Shown: positions 1-8,737, counted from the first letter of the stretch. The stretch is 64,000 nucleotides of DNA from Craterilacuibacter sinensis (GCF_009831765.1 NZ_WSSB01000005.1:1-64000), one strand, 5' to 3'. Program-made: numbers and translations. Notes: generated by a model from the letters alone, not told the origin.

Positions 1-36
1 AAAACCCCCGACCTTGAATCAAGGCCGGGGGTTTTT
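1..36. terminator. Rho-independent terminator at window edge
   Basis: A-rich left flank, a C-rich/G-rich inverted repeat (ACCCCCG ... CGGGGGT with a second CCTTG/CAAGG segment inside) and a T-run form a strong hairpin that would work in both directions. It closes a gene lying to the left of the window or stops antisense transcription from the right. Confidence 0.8.
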
Positions 37-99
37 GCGTTGGTTTCAAGCCGCAATTTGTATATAACGGATCAATTTAACGTAGCGTCATAATTTGAC

Positions 100-127
100 T
101 TGTCACTCAGAGCAACAGCCGTATAAT
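100..127 (+). promoter_or_regulatory. Candidate sigma-70 promoter of the GntR gene
   Basis: TTGTCA at 100-105 and TATAAT at 122-127 with 16 bases between them, about 45 bases before the GntR-family start codon. The -10 box is perfect and the -35 box has five of six consensus bases. The AT-rich stretch between 130 and 165 could hold the autoregulatory operator, but I see no clear palindrome. Confidence 0.55.
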
Positions 128-173
128 CGTATGTAATATTCAGGTATATGATAGCCCACCAGCCGGACAAATT

Positions 174-851
174 ATGACCACTTTGCAGCCAATCAAGCGT
201 CAGACACTGACTAGTGCAGTTACCGAGTCCTTGCGCAAGCGCATTCTTTTGGGTGAGTTTGCTGATGGCCAACAATTGAGGCAGGAAGCCTTGTCCAATG
301 AGTACGGAGTCAGTCGTGTGCCTGTACGTGAGGCTTTGCGCCAGTTGGAAGCTGAAGGGTTAATTCAGATCATCGACCACAAGGGCGCCCTGGTTTCCAA
401 GCTGTCGTTCGAGGATGTACAGGAATTACTGGAAATTCGCGCCATGCTGGAAAGCAGTGTATTGATGGCTTCTATCCCGCGCCAGACTCAGGAGGATCTG
501 GATCTGGCCGAGCAGACACTGAAGGCATTCGAGCTGGCGCTTGCCGAGCATGATGTCAAACAATGGGGTGAGCTGAACTCACGCTTCCATCTTGCCCTGT
601 ACCGCTCGGCTGACCGGCCCAATACCTTGTCTTTGATTGAGTCACTGCATAACAAAACGGATCGCTATACCCGGATGCAGATTCTGTTTACCCATACGAT
701 GGAGCAAGCACATGCCGAGCATACCCGCCTGCTGCAACTGTGCCGTAGTGGTGCGGCAAAAGAAGCCGGCGAGTTTGTTCACTTTCATATCTTGTCTGCC
801 GGGCGCGCCCTGGAAGCGTACCTGAAAGGGCAGTCTGCCGTAGCTGCATAA
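174..851 (+). CDS. GntR/FadR-family transcriptional regulator (FCD domain)
   Basis: A 225-residue DNA-binding regulator. Residues about 10-75 form the winged helix-turn-helix of the GntR family, with the hallmark segment SRVPVREALRQLE in the recognition-helix region. The remainder is an all-helical FCD ligand-binding domain, as in FadR, LldR and GntR-type sugar-acid or amino-acid regulators, whose ligand pocket usually binds a carboxylate with a metal ion. The start at 174 follows the promoter at 100-127 without a long leader. No metabolic gene next to it is visible in this window: the following gene is on the other strand and ends 13 bases away, so the target operon probably lies to the left. 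Family assignment is firm; the ligand is unknown. Confidence 0.88.
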   Translation: MTTLQPIKRQTLTSAVTESLRKRILLGEFADGQQLRQEALSNEYGVSRVPVREALRQLEAEGLIQIIDHKGALVSKLSFEDVQELLEIRAMLESSVLMASIPRQTQEDLDLAEQTLKAFELALAEHDVKQWGELNSRFHLALYRSADRPNTLSLIESLHNKTDRYTRMQILFTHTMEQAHAEHTRLLQLCRSGAAKEAGEFVHFHILSAGRALEAYLKGQSAVAA

Positions 852-863
852 TCCTGTCTTGAT

Positions 864-2096
864 TCAAGGTATGGCTGGTGCGGGTTTGGGCAGGGCTCGC
901 ATGCGGTCTTGTGGATGGGCAAAGGTCACACTGCCTATCCGGACGATGCCTATTAGCGGGATGCTGTCGTCGATGGCTTCGTGGTCATGACGTGAGTAGG
1001 GGCGCTCATAGCGGGCGATCACCCCTTCCACAGGGTTTCTCAATTCTTCCAGCGCTTGCACTAGTTTGACGCCTCCCTCGCCTTGGCTTTCACGCAGGCC
1101 TTGTGCCAGCAGTAACATTCCATCGTAACCTTGAGCCACAGCTGATGGCGAGCGCATACGCTTGGTGTGAAAGCGTTGATAAAAGCGCTTGGAAAATGCT
1201 TGCTGGCGGATTTCATTACTGTTTTCGATAAAAGTCTGCACCATGCGGGTTCCTTCTGCGTTTGGCCCCGCCTGATCAATGAAGTTGCTCATGGATAAGG
1301 TCCAGCTACCCATAATGGGGACGTGCCAGCCCATTTTTTTCATGCCGTTGGCGATAGCTGCCAGCGGGGAGCCTATGCCATAGGTCAGTAGCGTTTCGGC
1401 ACCGGCATCTTTGCTGCGCGCCAGAGCCAGGTTGAGGTCGCGTTCATTTTGGCCGAAGTTTTCTATATTGACGGGCTTTAACCCGCGCCGGGCCAGTGCC
1501 TTCAGTAGCTGGGCTTGGCCGTTGCGCCCGTAGGGCGTGGTGTCGGCAAAAATGGCGACCCGCCTGAGTCCGTCGCGGCGTACGGCTTCCTGCACAATCA
1601 GTTCTGCCTGTGTGTCGTCGGGTGCGGAAACGCGAAAAATATAATGAACCGGCGCTTGCTGATGACGCTGCAAAATTTCGGGGGCGGTGGCGATGGTCAC
1701 CATGACCGGCATGCGGGCCTGTTGGTAGATCCCTATGCTGGCAAGTACGACCGGTGTATTGACGAAGCCGATGACGGCATCCAGTTTCTGCCTGGTTGTA
1801 AATTCGTGTGCGATGCGAATGCCCCGCTCGTTCTGGCCGGCATCGTCACGCTCGACCAGTTGCAGTATTCTGCCGCCAATCCCGCCCTGACTATTGATTT
1901 CCTCTGTCGCCAGACGAATGCCTTCGCGCATGGACAAGCCCATGGGCGATGAGTTGCCGGTAAATGCTCCTGTAACACCTATACGCAAGGGGGGAGGGGT
2001 GGAGGGGGCCGCTTGTGCCGTGCCCAGCAAGAGAGGCAGCATGGCAAGGCAGGCGCGTAAAGTAGGCATTATGTGCTGTTCGCTGGCGTATTTCAT
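864..2096 (-). CDS. Periplasmic amino-acid/amide-type substrate-binding protein (LivJ family)
   Basis: A type I periplasmic binding protein of about 410 residues. From the start at 2096 there is a short N-terminal stretch, then a hydrophobic signal segment (around LRACLAMLPLLLGTAQA) and the mature domain opening with PLRIGVTGAFTG, typical of branched-chain amino acid, urea and amide receptors. An alternative start at 2069 would give a tighter signal peptide (MPTLRACLAML...); neither has a convincing ribosome binding site. There is no ABC permease or ATPase nearby. Instead the gene is divergent, with about 70 bases between them, from a membrane sensor kinase. This orphan context suggests the protein may deliver a ligand to the kinase rather than to a transporter, but that is inference. 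Confidence 0.8.
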   Translation of the reverse strand: MKYASEQHIMPTLRACLAMLPLLLGTAQAAPSTPPPLRIGVTGAFTGNSSPMGLSMREGIRLATEEINSQGGIGGRILQLVERDDAGQNERGIRIAHEFTTRQKLDAVIGFVNTPVVLASIGIYQQARMPVMVTIATAPEILQRHQQAPVHYIFRVSAPDDTQAELIVQEAVRRDGLRRVAIFADTTPYGRNGQAQLLKALARRGLKPVNIENFGQNERDLNLALARSKDAGAETLLTYGIGSPLAAIANGMKKMGWHVPIMGSWTLSMSNFIDQAGPNAEGTRMVQTFIENSNEIRQQAFSKRFYQRFHTKRMRSPSAVAQGYDGMLLLAQGLRESQGEGGVKLVQALEELRNPVEGVIARYERPYSRHDHEAIDDSIPLIGIVRIGSVTFAHPQDRMRALPKPAPAIP

Positions 2097-2166
2097 TGAC
2101 GTACAATAAGTCGATAGACCATGTGGTTTCAAGTTTAATGAATTAAATACTAAAAGCATTGAACGG

Positions 2167-4893
2167 GTGGACTCGGGTAGACTGTCGTCTTCTTTCGCCA
2201 TTTTTGCTGTGCCTATGTTTTTGTTGCCCTGGTTTTCCCGCCAAACAAGTGGCCGCCGTCTGCCTCGCTGGTTACGGTTGGTTCCCAATACCACCATTGT
2301 CCTGTTCTTTCTCATGATGCTGTTGGTGTGGTGGATGCTGGATGTGCGCGAGGCCGAGCAGCGTCAGGTCGAACTGGTCCGCGATGTGCAGTGGGCCGAG
2401 CAGACCATACAGTTGCGGCTGGAAGATGATGTGAGCCAGTTGGCAACGCTGGTTTACGCCATTACCCATGAAGAGGTGAAGCGCGCCGATTTTGAACGTC
2501 AGGCCGCCGAATTGATGGCCAATGCGCCAGAAATCGTGCAATTGACCCAGTTTGATGCGCAGGGTAATTGGCTGGCTGGAGCCGTTCTACCCGAGCAGTT
2601 TTTGCCACGGTTAAAGGGCAAGGAGCAGACCGGTTTATGGCCATCCTTATTGCTTAACGCACGTCCTGTTTTCAGTCGACCCTACAAGCTAAGCAATCAG
2701 AACTGGGCGTTTGCCTTGTTGTTGCCTATCCAGCGGCAAGACCGCTTTGCCGGTGCCGTGATGGCAGTGTTTGATGCGACGGCCTTTGTGCGCCATGTGC
2801 CGCCGGCCTGGTTTAGTGAAAAGTATCAGCTGGCCTTGCAAGACCAGTCGGGTGTGACGCTGGCGCGTAGCGCCGCACCCGCGCAGGAATACGCCCGCTC
2901 TGCCGCCCGCCTGATTTTGCCGGGGACCGGCTTGGTTTTGCGTGCCCATCCCTTGGGGAGTCCTTTCTCTTCTGCCCTGACATTTCAATTGGCTTTGATT
3001 GGCGGCTTGGCCTTGCTGACACTGATCAGCCTGATTCTGCTGTCGCGCCATATCGGGCGCCGGATAGAAGCTGAGGATGATCGCAATATGGTTTATCAGA
3101 TGTCCCAGGAAATGTTGGGCCTGATGCGTGCGGACATGACTTTGCTGGATGTCAATCCGGCCTTTTCTGCCGCATTGGGTTATAGCCAGGCGCAGTTGGT
3201 GGGGACTTCTTTGTTGAGTTATTTGCAGGAAGAGGCGCGCGAGTCCGTGCGCGAGAAGTTATTGCGGATACTGGACGGTACCGAGCCGGATATTTTGCTT
3301 GAAACCGGGCCGCTTGCAGCGGATGGCCGTGTGCGCTGGGTCTGTTGGGTCATCAGTCCGCTGCGGGATCGCGGGCTGCTGTATATGTCTGGTCGAGACC
3401 TTAGCCATATCCGGCAGGTGGAAGCAGCCTTGAGGCAGGAGTCGGCTTATCGCAAGGCGATGGAAGATTCGCTTTCTGCCGGCGTTCGCGCCATCGATCT
3501 GGAAGCGCGTATCTTGCATGTCAATCCGGCTTTTTGCCGTATTACCGGCTATTCCGCCGATGAACTGGTGGGCTGCATCCCGCCTTACCCTTACTGGTTA
3601 GCTGGCGATGAAGGCCGGCGTTGTCACGAGACGCTCATTCAGGCGATGCAGGGCGCCTACAACGAGGATGGTTACGAACAGGTTTACCGGCGCAAAAACG
3701 GCGAGTTGTTTTATGGCCATTTGTTGATGTCACCATTGATTGACGAGTACGGCAATCACAACGGCTGGATGGCGGCATTAACCGACGCCAGCGAGCAGCA
3801 AGAGAGCAGGCAACGCCTGATGGCTGCGCATGAACGCTTCGTTACCGTGGTAGAGGGCCTGAATGTGGCGGTGGCGGTGCATGATGCGGCCAGCCACGAG
3901 TTATATTTTTCCAACAGACTGTATGCAGAGCAGATGGCTGGGAATCTGGTGCCGGATGCGCCTTGTTGTGATGTCTTTTTGTGGCGTTTGATTCAGACTC
4001 AAGGCGATTTTGATTTTGAGCTGCAGTGGGGCACAGAGGGGGGCACGCGCTGCCTGGCTGTGCGTCGGCGTATTGTGCGCTGGGTGAATGGCTGCGATGC
4101 TGAAATGATCTTGCTGGATGATATTACGGCTCAGCGTGAAGCTGAGCAGCGCTATCAGTCCCAGTTGATCCAGATGCAGGCGACCAGCCGTCTGGTGACC
4201 ATGGGGGAGATGGCCTCTACCCTGGCGCACGAGCTGAATCAGCCCTTGGCCGCGATTGCCAACTATCAGGCTGGCTGTGTCGCCCGTATTCGCCAGGGCA
4301 AGAGTTCTGCCGAGGCACTGTTGCCTGTAATGCAGAAGATTACCGAGCAGGCGGAACGCGCCGGCAAGGTGGTGCGCCGCGTGCGCGAATTCGTCAAGCA
4401 AAGTGAGCCGGATCGACGTCCTTGTCTGCTGGCCGATATCATCGAGGCGACGCTGTCAATTGCCGATATCGAAGCCAGACGCCTGGGGGCGGTGATCGAG
4501 TTGCAACTGGCGGCCGATCTGCCTGCCGTGTGGGTTGATCCCATCCTGATCGAGCAGGTTCTGCTCAATCTGATCAAAAATGGTATCGAAGCCATGCAGC
4601 AACTGGAGCGTCCGCAACGGGTGCTGACGATTACGACGCATCAACTGGATGCAAGACAGATCAGGCTGGCTATTCGCGATCGCGGTCATGGTGTACCCGA
4701 GTCCATACGCGGCCAGCTGTTTGATGCTTTTTTTACCACCAAGCCTGATGGAATGGGAATGGGTCTGAATATTTGCCGCTCCATTATCGAGATGCATCAG
4801 GGGCAACTACGGCTGGATGCAGCCAAGGAGGGGGGCAGCGTGTTTTCTATTACCTTGCCGGTAGCGGAGTCTGTATGTCTGAGCGAAGCATGA
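2167..4893 (+). CDS. Multi-PAS membrane sensor histidine kinase (FixL/DctB type)
   Basis: A hybrid-free sensor kinase of up to 908 residues, starting at GTG 2167 or the in-frame ATG 2215. A first membrane segment lies near residues 38-58, followed by a periplasmic sensory region of about 210 residues and a second membrane segment near 275-295. Two clear PAS domains follow (about 315-425 and 430-560) and a third PAS-like region to about 655. The dimerisation helix carries the phospho-acceptor in AHELNQPLAAI (His about 688). The ATPase domain shows the N box (NLIKNGIEAM), G1 box (DRGHGVP), F box (FDAFFTTK) and G2 box (GMGMGLNI). The E-L-N-Q-P-L-A H-box places it with FixL/DctB/TtrS-like kinases. 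The downstream response regulator overlaps its 3' end, so the two are co-translated. Confidence 0.88.
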   Translation: MDSGRLSSSFAIFAVPMFLLPWFSRQTSGRRLPRWLRLVPNTTIVLFFLMMLLVWWMLDVREAEQRQVELVRDVQWAEQTIQLRLEDDVSQLATLVYAITHEEVKRADFERQAAELMANAPEIVQLTQFDAQGNWLAGAVLPEQFLPRLKGKEQTGLWPSLLLNARPVFSRPYKLSNQNWAFALLLPIQRQDRFAGAVMAVFDATAFVRHVPPAWFSEKYQLALQDQSGVTLARSAAPAQEYARSAARLILPGTGLVLRAHPLGSPFSSALTFQLALIGGLALLTLISLILLSRHIGRRIEAEDDRNMVYQMSQEMLGLMRADMTLLDVNPAFSAALGYSQAQLVGTSLLSYLQEEARESVREKLLRILDGTEPDILLETGPLAADGRVRWVCWVISPLRDRGLLYMSGRDLSHIRQVEAALRQESAYRKAMEDSLSAGVRAIDLEARILHVNPAFCRITGYSADELVGCIPPYPYWLAGDEGRRCHETLIQAMQGAYNEDGYEQVYRRKNGELFYGHLLMSPLIDEYGNHNGWMAALTDASEQQESRQRLMAAHERFVTVVEGLNVAVAVHDAASHELYFSNRLYAEQMAGNLVPDAPCCDVFLWRLIQTQGDFDFELQWGTEGGTRCLAVRRRIVRWVNGCDAEMILLDDITAQREAEQRYQSQLIQMQATSRLVTMGEMASTLAHELNQPLAAIANYQAGCVARIRQGKSSAEALLPVMQKITEQAERAGKVVRRVREFVKQSEPDRRPCLLADIIEATLSIADIEARRLGAVIELQLAADLPAVWVDPILIEQVLLNLIKNGIEAMQQLERPQRVLTITTHQLDARQIRLAIRDRGHGVPESIRGQLFDAFFTTKPDGMGMGLNICRSIIEMHQGQLRLDAAKEGGSVFSITLPVAESVCLSEA

Positions 4894-5486
4894 AAATCCA
4901 TGTAGTGGACGATGATGATGCTTTTCGTGATTCCTTGTTATGGCTGCTGGAAAGCCATGATTATCAGGTGGAAGGGCATGATAGTGCTGAAGCTTTCCTG
5001 ATCGGGCGTACGCGCGGGGAAGTGGCCTGCCTGATAGCCGACGTCAGGATGCCGGGGATGAATGGCTTGCTGTTGTTGGGCGAATTGCAGCAGATGGGGA
5101 TTAACTGGCCGGTCATCTTCATGACCGGGCATGGGGATGTGCCAATGGCGGTGCAGGCCCTCAGAAATGGTGCCCATGATTTTCTGGAAAAACCGTTTGA
5201 TCAGGCTGCGTTGCTGGCTTCGCTGGATAGTGCATTGGCGGTCGCCCTGGACAGGCAAAGCAAGTTGCTGGCCTACGAGCGGGTTGCTGCGCGTCTGGCG
5301 CTGTTGACGCAGCGTGAGCGCGAAGTGCTGGATCTGGTTGTACAGGGCAAGATGAACAAGGTGATCGCCGACGCCTTGGGTATCAGTATCAAAACGGTAG
5401 AAGTTCATCGAGGAAAAATGATGGACAAAATGCGTGCCCGTTCGGTGGTTGAACTGGTGCAGGCGCTGGTGAGCGTGCAGGAATAG
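4875..5486 (+). CDS. FixJ/TtrR-family response regulator
   Basis: Receiver domain in residues 1-120 (acidic cluster VDDDDAF, phospho-acceptor Asp in IADVRMPGMN, conserved Thr in MTGHGD and Lys in LEKPFD), then a LuxR/NarL-type helix-turn-helix (LTQREREVLDLV ... ISIKTVEVHR). About 203 residues, the usual length for FixJ. ATG 4875 is preferred because GGAG lies six bases upstream; ATG 4890 forms an ATGA overlap with the kinase stop and is the alternative. It is the partner of the kinase at 2167-4893. Its target is probably a nearby or divergent transcript, for example the binding protein at 864-2096, but no operator is obvious. Confidence 0.88.
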   Translation: MSERSMKIHVVDDDDAFRDSLLWLLESHDYQVEGHDSAEAFLIGRTRGEVACLIADVRMPGMNGLLLLGELQQMGINWPVIFMTGHGDVPMAVQALRNGAHDFLEKPFDQAALLASLDSALAVALDRQSKLLAYERVAARLALLTQREREVLDLVVQGKMNKVIADALGISIKTVEVHRGKMMDKMRARSVVELVQALVSVQE

Positions 5487-5512
5487 TGCGTTAAAGCATG
5501 GCCGACGCAAAT

Positions 5513-5539
5513 TAAAGCATCTAGCTTTTCTGCCGATAA
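5513..5539 (+). promoter_or_regulatory. Sigma-28 (FliA) promoter of flgP-flgT
   Basis: TAAA at 5513-5516 followed by exactly 15 bases and GCCGATAA at 5532-5539. This is a full match to the flagellar sigma-28 consensus (TAAA-N15-GCCGATAA). It lies 37 bases before the flgP start codon, which places flgP and flgT in the late, FliA-dependent class of flagellar genes. Confidence 0.93.
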
Positions 5540-5575
5540 AGTAACATCTCTTGAAAATAATCGTGGGTGTGCATA

Positions 5576-6295
5576 ATGAGCATTTTCAAACCGAGTGCGG
5601 CTGTCTTTTTGCTGGTTTCCTGTGCAGCATGTGCTTCTCCGGCTAAAACCACCTCGGCGACGCCAGCGGGCTGGATGGTGGTGGCCGATGTGCCGGCAGC
5701 AACGGGGCGTATCGCGAATGCGCCGACCATGGGGCAAGGTGGTGTTGTGCTGGGTAGCGGTTATACCGGACCCGGGCAGGACCCTAAAGTCATCGTGCAG
5801 GAAAAAGTCGTCGTCAAACAGGCACCCGCACCACTTTACGATGCGCTGCGGGTGCGTGTCGTCGGCTATGGCGCACCGCCCGTGACGCGCTCGGTATCGT
5901 CCGTTCAGCAGCGTTTGCTGGCTAAACGCGCTTCGCAGCTGGATGCCTACCGTAATATTGCCGAGCAGGTGCAAGGCTTTCGTTTGACCGGCAGCAGTGC
6001 GGTGTCCAATCTGGTGGCGGTCAATGATATTTTCCGCGTGTATGTGGATGCTTATCTGCGCGGTGTGCGCGTGATTTCAACGACGCTCAAGCCGGATGGC
6101 AGTGCCGAAACCATCGCAGAAATTGTGCTGGACGAGGCATTCTATCAAGCCTACCGCACCGCCTTGGCAGGGCAGGGCCAGCAGGTTCAGCGTGCGGCCG
6201 AAGCCATGCCGCATGGTCCTGCGCCGGCCAAGTTGTCCAGTGCCTGTAGCGGCAAGGGCTGCACTTGGGACAATAATTTCTATATGGCGCAATAA
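5576..6295 (+). CDS. flgP: FlgP-like outer-membrane flagellar lipoprotein
   Basis: About 239 residues. The N-terminus is a lipoprotein signal (SAAVFLLVSC, lipobox L-V-S-C), then a low-complexity Ala/Gly/Pro linker and an LPP20/FlgP-type domain with the core LLAKRASQLDAYRNIAEQ and RVYVDAYLRGVRVIS. In Vibrio, FlgP forms an outer-membrane ring around the flagellar basal body together with FlgO and FlgT. ATG 5576 is preferred to the in-frame GTG at 5567. It is transcribed from the sigma-28 promoter at 5513-5539 and its stop overlaps the flgT start (TAATG). A short cysteine-containing tail (SACSGKGCTWDN) follows the domain and is not usual for the family as I know it. No flgO is present here. Confidence 0.8.
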   Translation: MSIFKPSAAVFLLVSCAACASPAKTTSATPAGWMVVADVPAATGRIANAPTMGQGGVVLGSGYTGPGQDPKVIVQEKVVVKQAPAPLYDALRVRVVGYGAPPVTRSVSSVQQRLLAKRASQLDAYRNIAEQVQGFRLTGSSAVSNLVAVNDIFRVYVDAYLRGVRVISTTLKPDGSAETIAEIVLDEAFYQAYRTALAGQGQQVQRAAEAMPHGPAPAKLSSACSGKGCTWDNNFYMAQ

Positions 6296-7593
6296 TGCGC
6301 ACGACCCCGCACTTGCTTGGCCTGTTGCTTGCCTTGTTGCTCGGGGTGAGCGGGGCCAATGCCGAAGTTTATCAGGCTGAAGGCATGGCCTCGCTGGAAG
6401 GCGGGCGTACGGCTGCGCGTGAGCAGGCTATCGATGACGCGCTGGCGCAGATCGCTGTGTCGCATCGTGGACGCTTAGTTGGCGTGAGCGAGCTGGGGCC
6501 TGAGGGTTTGGCCGAGTCTTCCTTGCTGGGGCCACGGCGGGTGCCGGGGCGTATGAGTGTAATTTCCGAGCGTGAAGGCGAGCAGTTGCTGTATGTGACT
6601 GTCAGTCTGGATACCGGGCAAGCGTCACCGGGGGCGTCCCCCAGAATAACAGTGCCGGATACACAAGCCGGTCAAAATGGCTGTGCCGGCGCAAGCCTGC
6701 CTCCGGGGCGTTTTCTTAAACGCCGTGCACTGACAAGCTTCTTTGCGCTAAAGCATCCGCAGCAAAGTAGCGGGCTAGGTGAAATTTCGTACTGGTTGCC
6801 TGGCGAGCTGGCGCGCCGATTGTCGCTGCAAAGCAATGTAAGTGCCATGGACGGGGGGCGCTACACGCTGTTTGCGCCCGAGGTGCTGGATGACCCCTTA
6901 TCCGGGCAAGATAGTGCCCGCAAATTGGGGGCGCGCGAAGGGGCGCAGTTTATCGTTGCCGGTCAGGTGGTGGAGAGCCGGATAAACCGTCAGGCGCCGC
7001 GGGTTTCTTTATTCGGTCCTGCCGATAGTCCGGAGGCCGGCATCACCTATAACGGCCCGTTTGCCGGCTTTTTGGGGGCTTCGGTGCGCGTCGCGCCGGT
7101 GGCGCGCGAGTTTGCCATGGATATGTGGCTATATGACGGGTTTACCGGTGCTTTGCTTGCGCGCGAACGCTTAAGCGGTGAGGCAAGCGGTGATGTCGCG
7201 CCATCTTCGGCACGCAGTCTGACGCCTTATGCGCTGGCAGATAGCGATTATGGCCGCATGATTGATGGCCTGATCGATCAGGCCGTGGAGCGTTTGTCGG
7301 TCAATATGGGGTGTTTGCCGTTTACCACGCGCGTGGTGCGCGCACAGGGCGGCAAAGTCTATCTGGGCGCAGGGGCGGTGGATGGTCTGGCCGTTGGCGA
7401 CCGTTTGCTGGTTTACCGTCAGCAGCCGGATACGCAGATCCGTTCGGCCTCGGGCGAGGCTTTGGGGGTCCCTGAGGTTTTGCTGGGCGATATCTCCATT
7501 ACTCAGGTGCAGCCCCGTTTTGCCCTCGGCATCATGAATGGCGGGCGGCAAGCGCAAACCGGCGATCTGGCTCGCTTTCCGCGACGACTTTAA
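6295..7593 (+). CDS. flgT: Flagellar assembly protein FlgT
   Basis: A secreted protein of 432 residues with an N-terminal signal peptide (LLGLLLALLLGVSGANA). The first domain (about 25-105, VYQAEGMASLEGGRTAAREQA) is the FlgT N-terminal fold; the middle domain carries GAQFIVAGQVVESR and a TolB-N-like region ending in MDMWLYDGFTGALL; the C-terminal domain (VYLGAGAVDGLAVGDRLLVYR) resembles the SH3-like FlgT-C. In Vibrio FlgT builds the H-ring that anchors the sodium-driven stator components. It starts in the flgP stop codon and ends 38 bases before the Fur-controlled promoter of fbpA. The identity is supported by domain order and by the flgP neighbour. Confidence 0.82.
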   Translation: MRTTPHLLGLLLALLLGVSGANAEVYQAEGMASLEGGRTAAREQAIDDALAQIAVSHRGRLVGVSELGPEGLAESSLLGPRRVPGRMSVISEREGEQLLYVTVSLDTGQASPGASPRITVPDTQAGQNGCAGASLPPGRFLKRRALTSFFALKHPQQSSGLGEISYWLPGELARRLSLQSNVSAMDGGRYTLFAPEVLDDPLSGQDSARKLGAREGAQFIVAGQVVESRINRQAPRVSLFGPADSPEAGITYNGPFAGFLGASVRVAPVAREFAMDMWLYDGFTGALLARERLSGEASGDVAPSSARSLTPYALADSDYGRMIDGLIDQAVERLSVNMGCLPFTTRVVRAQGGKVYLGAGAVDGLAVGDRLLVYRQQPDTQIRSASGEALGVPEVLLGDISITQVQPRFALGIMNGGRQAQTGDLARFPRRL

Positions 7594-7630
7594 CCGGGTT
7601 TGAAGCAAAGCAAAATATTACAGACTGGTG

Positions 7631-7660
7631 TTGATAATTATTATCATTCACATTATTATC
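7631..7660 (+). promoter_or_regulatory. Fur box overlapping the fbpA promoter
   Basis: The 19 bases from 7633 match the Fur consensus (GATAATGATAATCATTATC) at about 15 positions, and AT-rich GATAAT-type hexamers continue to 7660. Embedded in the same stretch are TTGATA (7631-7636) and TATTAT (7654-7659) exactly 17 bases apart, a good sigma-70 promoter. Fur-Fe2+ bound here would cover both promoter boxes, giving iron repression of fbpA. Confidence 0.88.
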
Positions 7661-7694
7661 GCTGCATCACAACCAAGTCGTGCAGGAGAGTAGC

Positions 7695-8687
7695 TTGAAC
7701 AAGATGCTGATGATGGGTGCCGTATTGGCATCGCTGTCTACATGGTCGCTGGCGGAAGAGCTGGTGGTATATGGTGCCCGTGGCGAGCAGCTGGTCAAGC
7801 CGCTGTTTGATGCCTACCAGAAGGAAACCGGCGTCAATATCCGTTATGTGATGGATAAAGAAGGCCCGTTGATGGAACGGCTCAAGGCCGAGGGCAGCAA
7901 CTCGCCGGCCGATATTCTGCTGACGGTAGACGCTGGCAATCTGTGGCAGGCATCGCAGATGGGCTTGCTCAAGCCTTATGCTTCCAAGACGATCGACGCC
8001 AACGTGCCTGCCCACCTGCGCGACCCGAAAAAGGAGTGGACCGGCCTGTCGATCCGCGCCCGCACCATTTTCTACAACACGCAGAAGGTCAAGCCGGGCC
8101 AATTGTCCAGCTATGAAGATCTGGCCGATCCGAAGTGGAAGGGCAAGCTGTGCTTGCGTACCTCCAAGAAGGTGTACAACCAGTCGCTGGTTGCCATGAT
8201 GCTGGCCGAAAACGGCAAAGTTGCCACCGAGAAGACGATCAAGGGCTGGGTGAATAATCTGGCAACCGATGTTTTCCCGGATGACACCAAAATGCTGGAA
8301 GCGATTGCGGCCGGTCAGTGCGATGTGGGCATTGCCAACACCTATTACTACGGCCGCCTGATGGAAAAGAGCCCGAACTTGCCATTGGGTATTTTCTGGG
8401 CCAACCAGAAAGCCCGTGGTACGCATGTGAATATTTCGGGTGCTGGCCTGACGCGCTACACCAAGAAAGAACAGGCGGCGACCCGTTTGCTGGAATGGCT
8501 GTCGTCGGACAAGGCTCAGAATATGTTTGCCGACGTGAATATGGAGTTTCCGGTGAACCCCAAGGTCAAGCCGGATGCCAAGGTGGCCGCATGGGGGCCG
8601 TTCAAGCAGAACGTGATCAATGTCTCCAACGCGGGTAGCCGCCAGACCGAAGCGGTGATGTTGATGGACCGCGCCGGCTATCGCTAA
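7695..8687 (+). CDS. fbpA: Ferric-iron ABC transporter, periplasmic binding protein FbpA
   Basis: Periplasmic Fe3+ receptor of about 330 residues. TTG 7695 is the likely start because AGGAG sits six bases upstream and the product begins with a clean signal peptide (MNKMLMMGAVLASLSTWSLA, then EELVVYG). An ATG at 7704 is the alternative. The mature protein has the transferrin-like fold markers of the class, including the opening VVYGARGEQLVKPLFDAY and the tandem tyrosines of IANTYYYGRL, which coordinate iron in Neisseria FbpA. It is under the Fur box at 7631-7660 and is separated from fbpB by a terminator at 8706-8737, so the receptor can be made in excess over the membrane components. Confidence 0.92.
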   Translation: MNKMLMMGAVLASLSTWSLAEELVVYGARGEQLVKPLFDAYQKETGVNIRYVMDKEGPLMERLKAEGSNSPADILLTVDAGNLWQASQMGLLKPYASKTIDANVPAHLRDPKKEWTGLSIRARTIFYNTQKVKPGQLSSYEDLADPKWKGKLCLRTSKKVYNQSLVAMMLAENGKVATEKTIKGWVNNLATDVFPDDTKMLEAIAAGQCDVGIANTYYYGRLMEKSPNLPLGIFWANQKARGTHVNISGAGLTRYTKKEQAATRLLEWLSSDKAQNMFADVNMEFPVNPKVKPDAKVAAWGPFKQNVINVSNAGSRQTEAVMLMDRAGYR

Positions 8688-8705
8688 ACCGTTTAGCCGT
8701 GACTG

Positions 8706-8737
8706 ACAAAAGCCGGACCGCAAGGTTCGGCTTTTGT
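8706..8737 (+). terminator. Terminator/attenuator between fbpA and fbpB
   Basis: A 14-base stem (ACAAAAGCCGGACC paired with GGTTCGGCTTTTGT, one G-T wobble) with a GCAA tetraloop and T-rich 3' arm. It lies 19 bases after the fbpA stop and probably lets only part of transcription continue into fbpBC. Confidence 0.85.
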
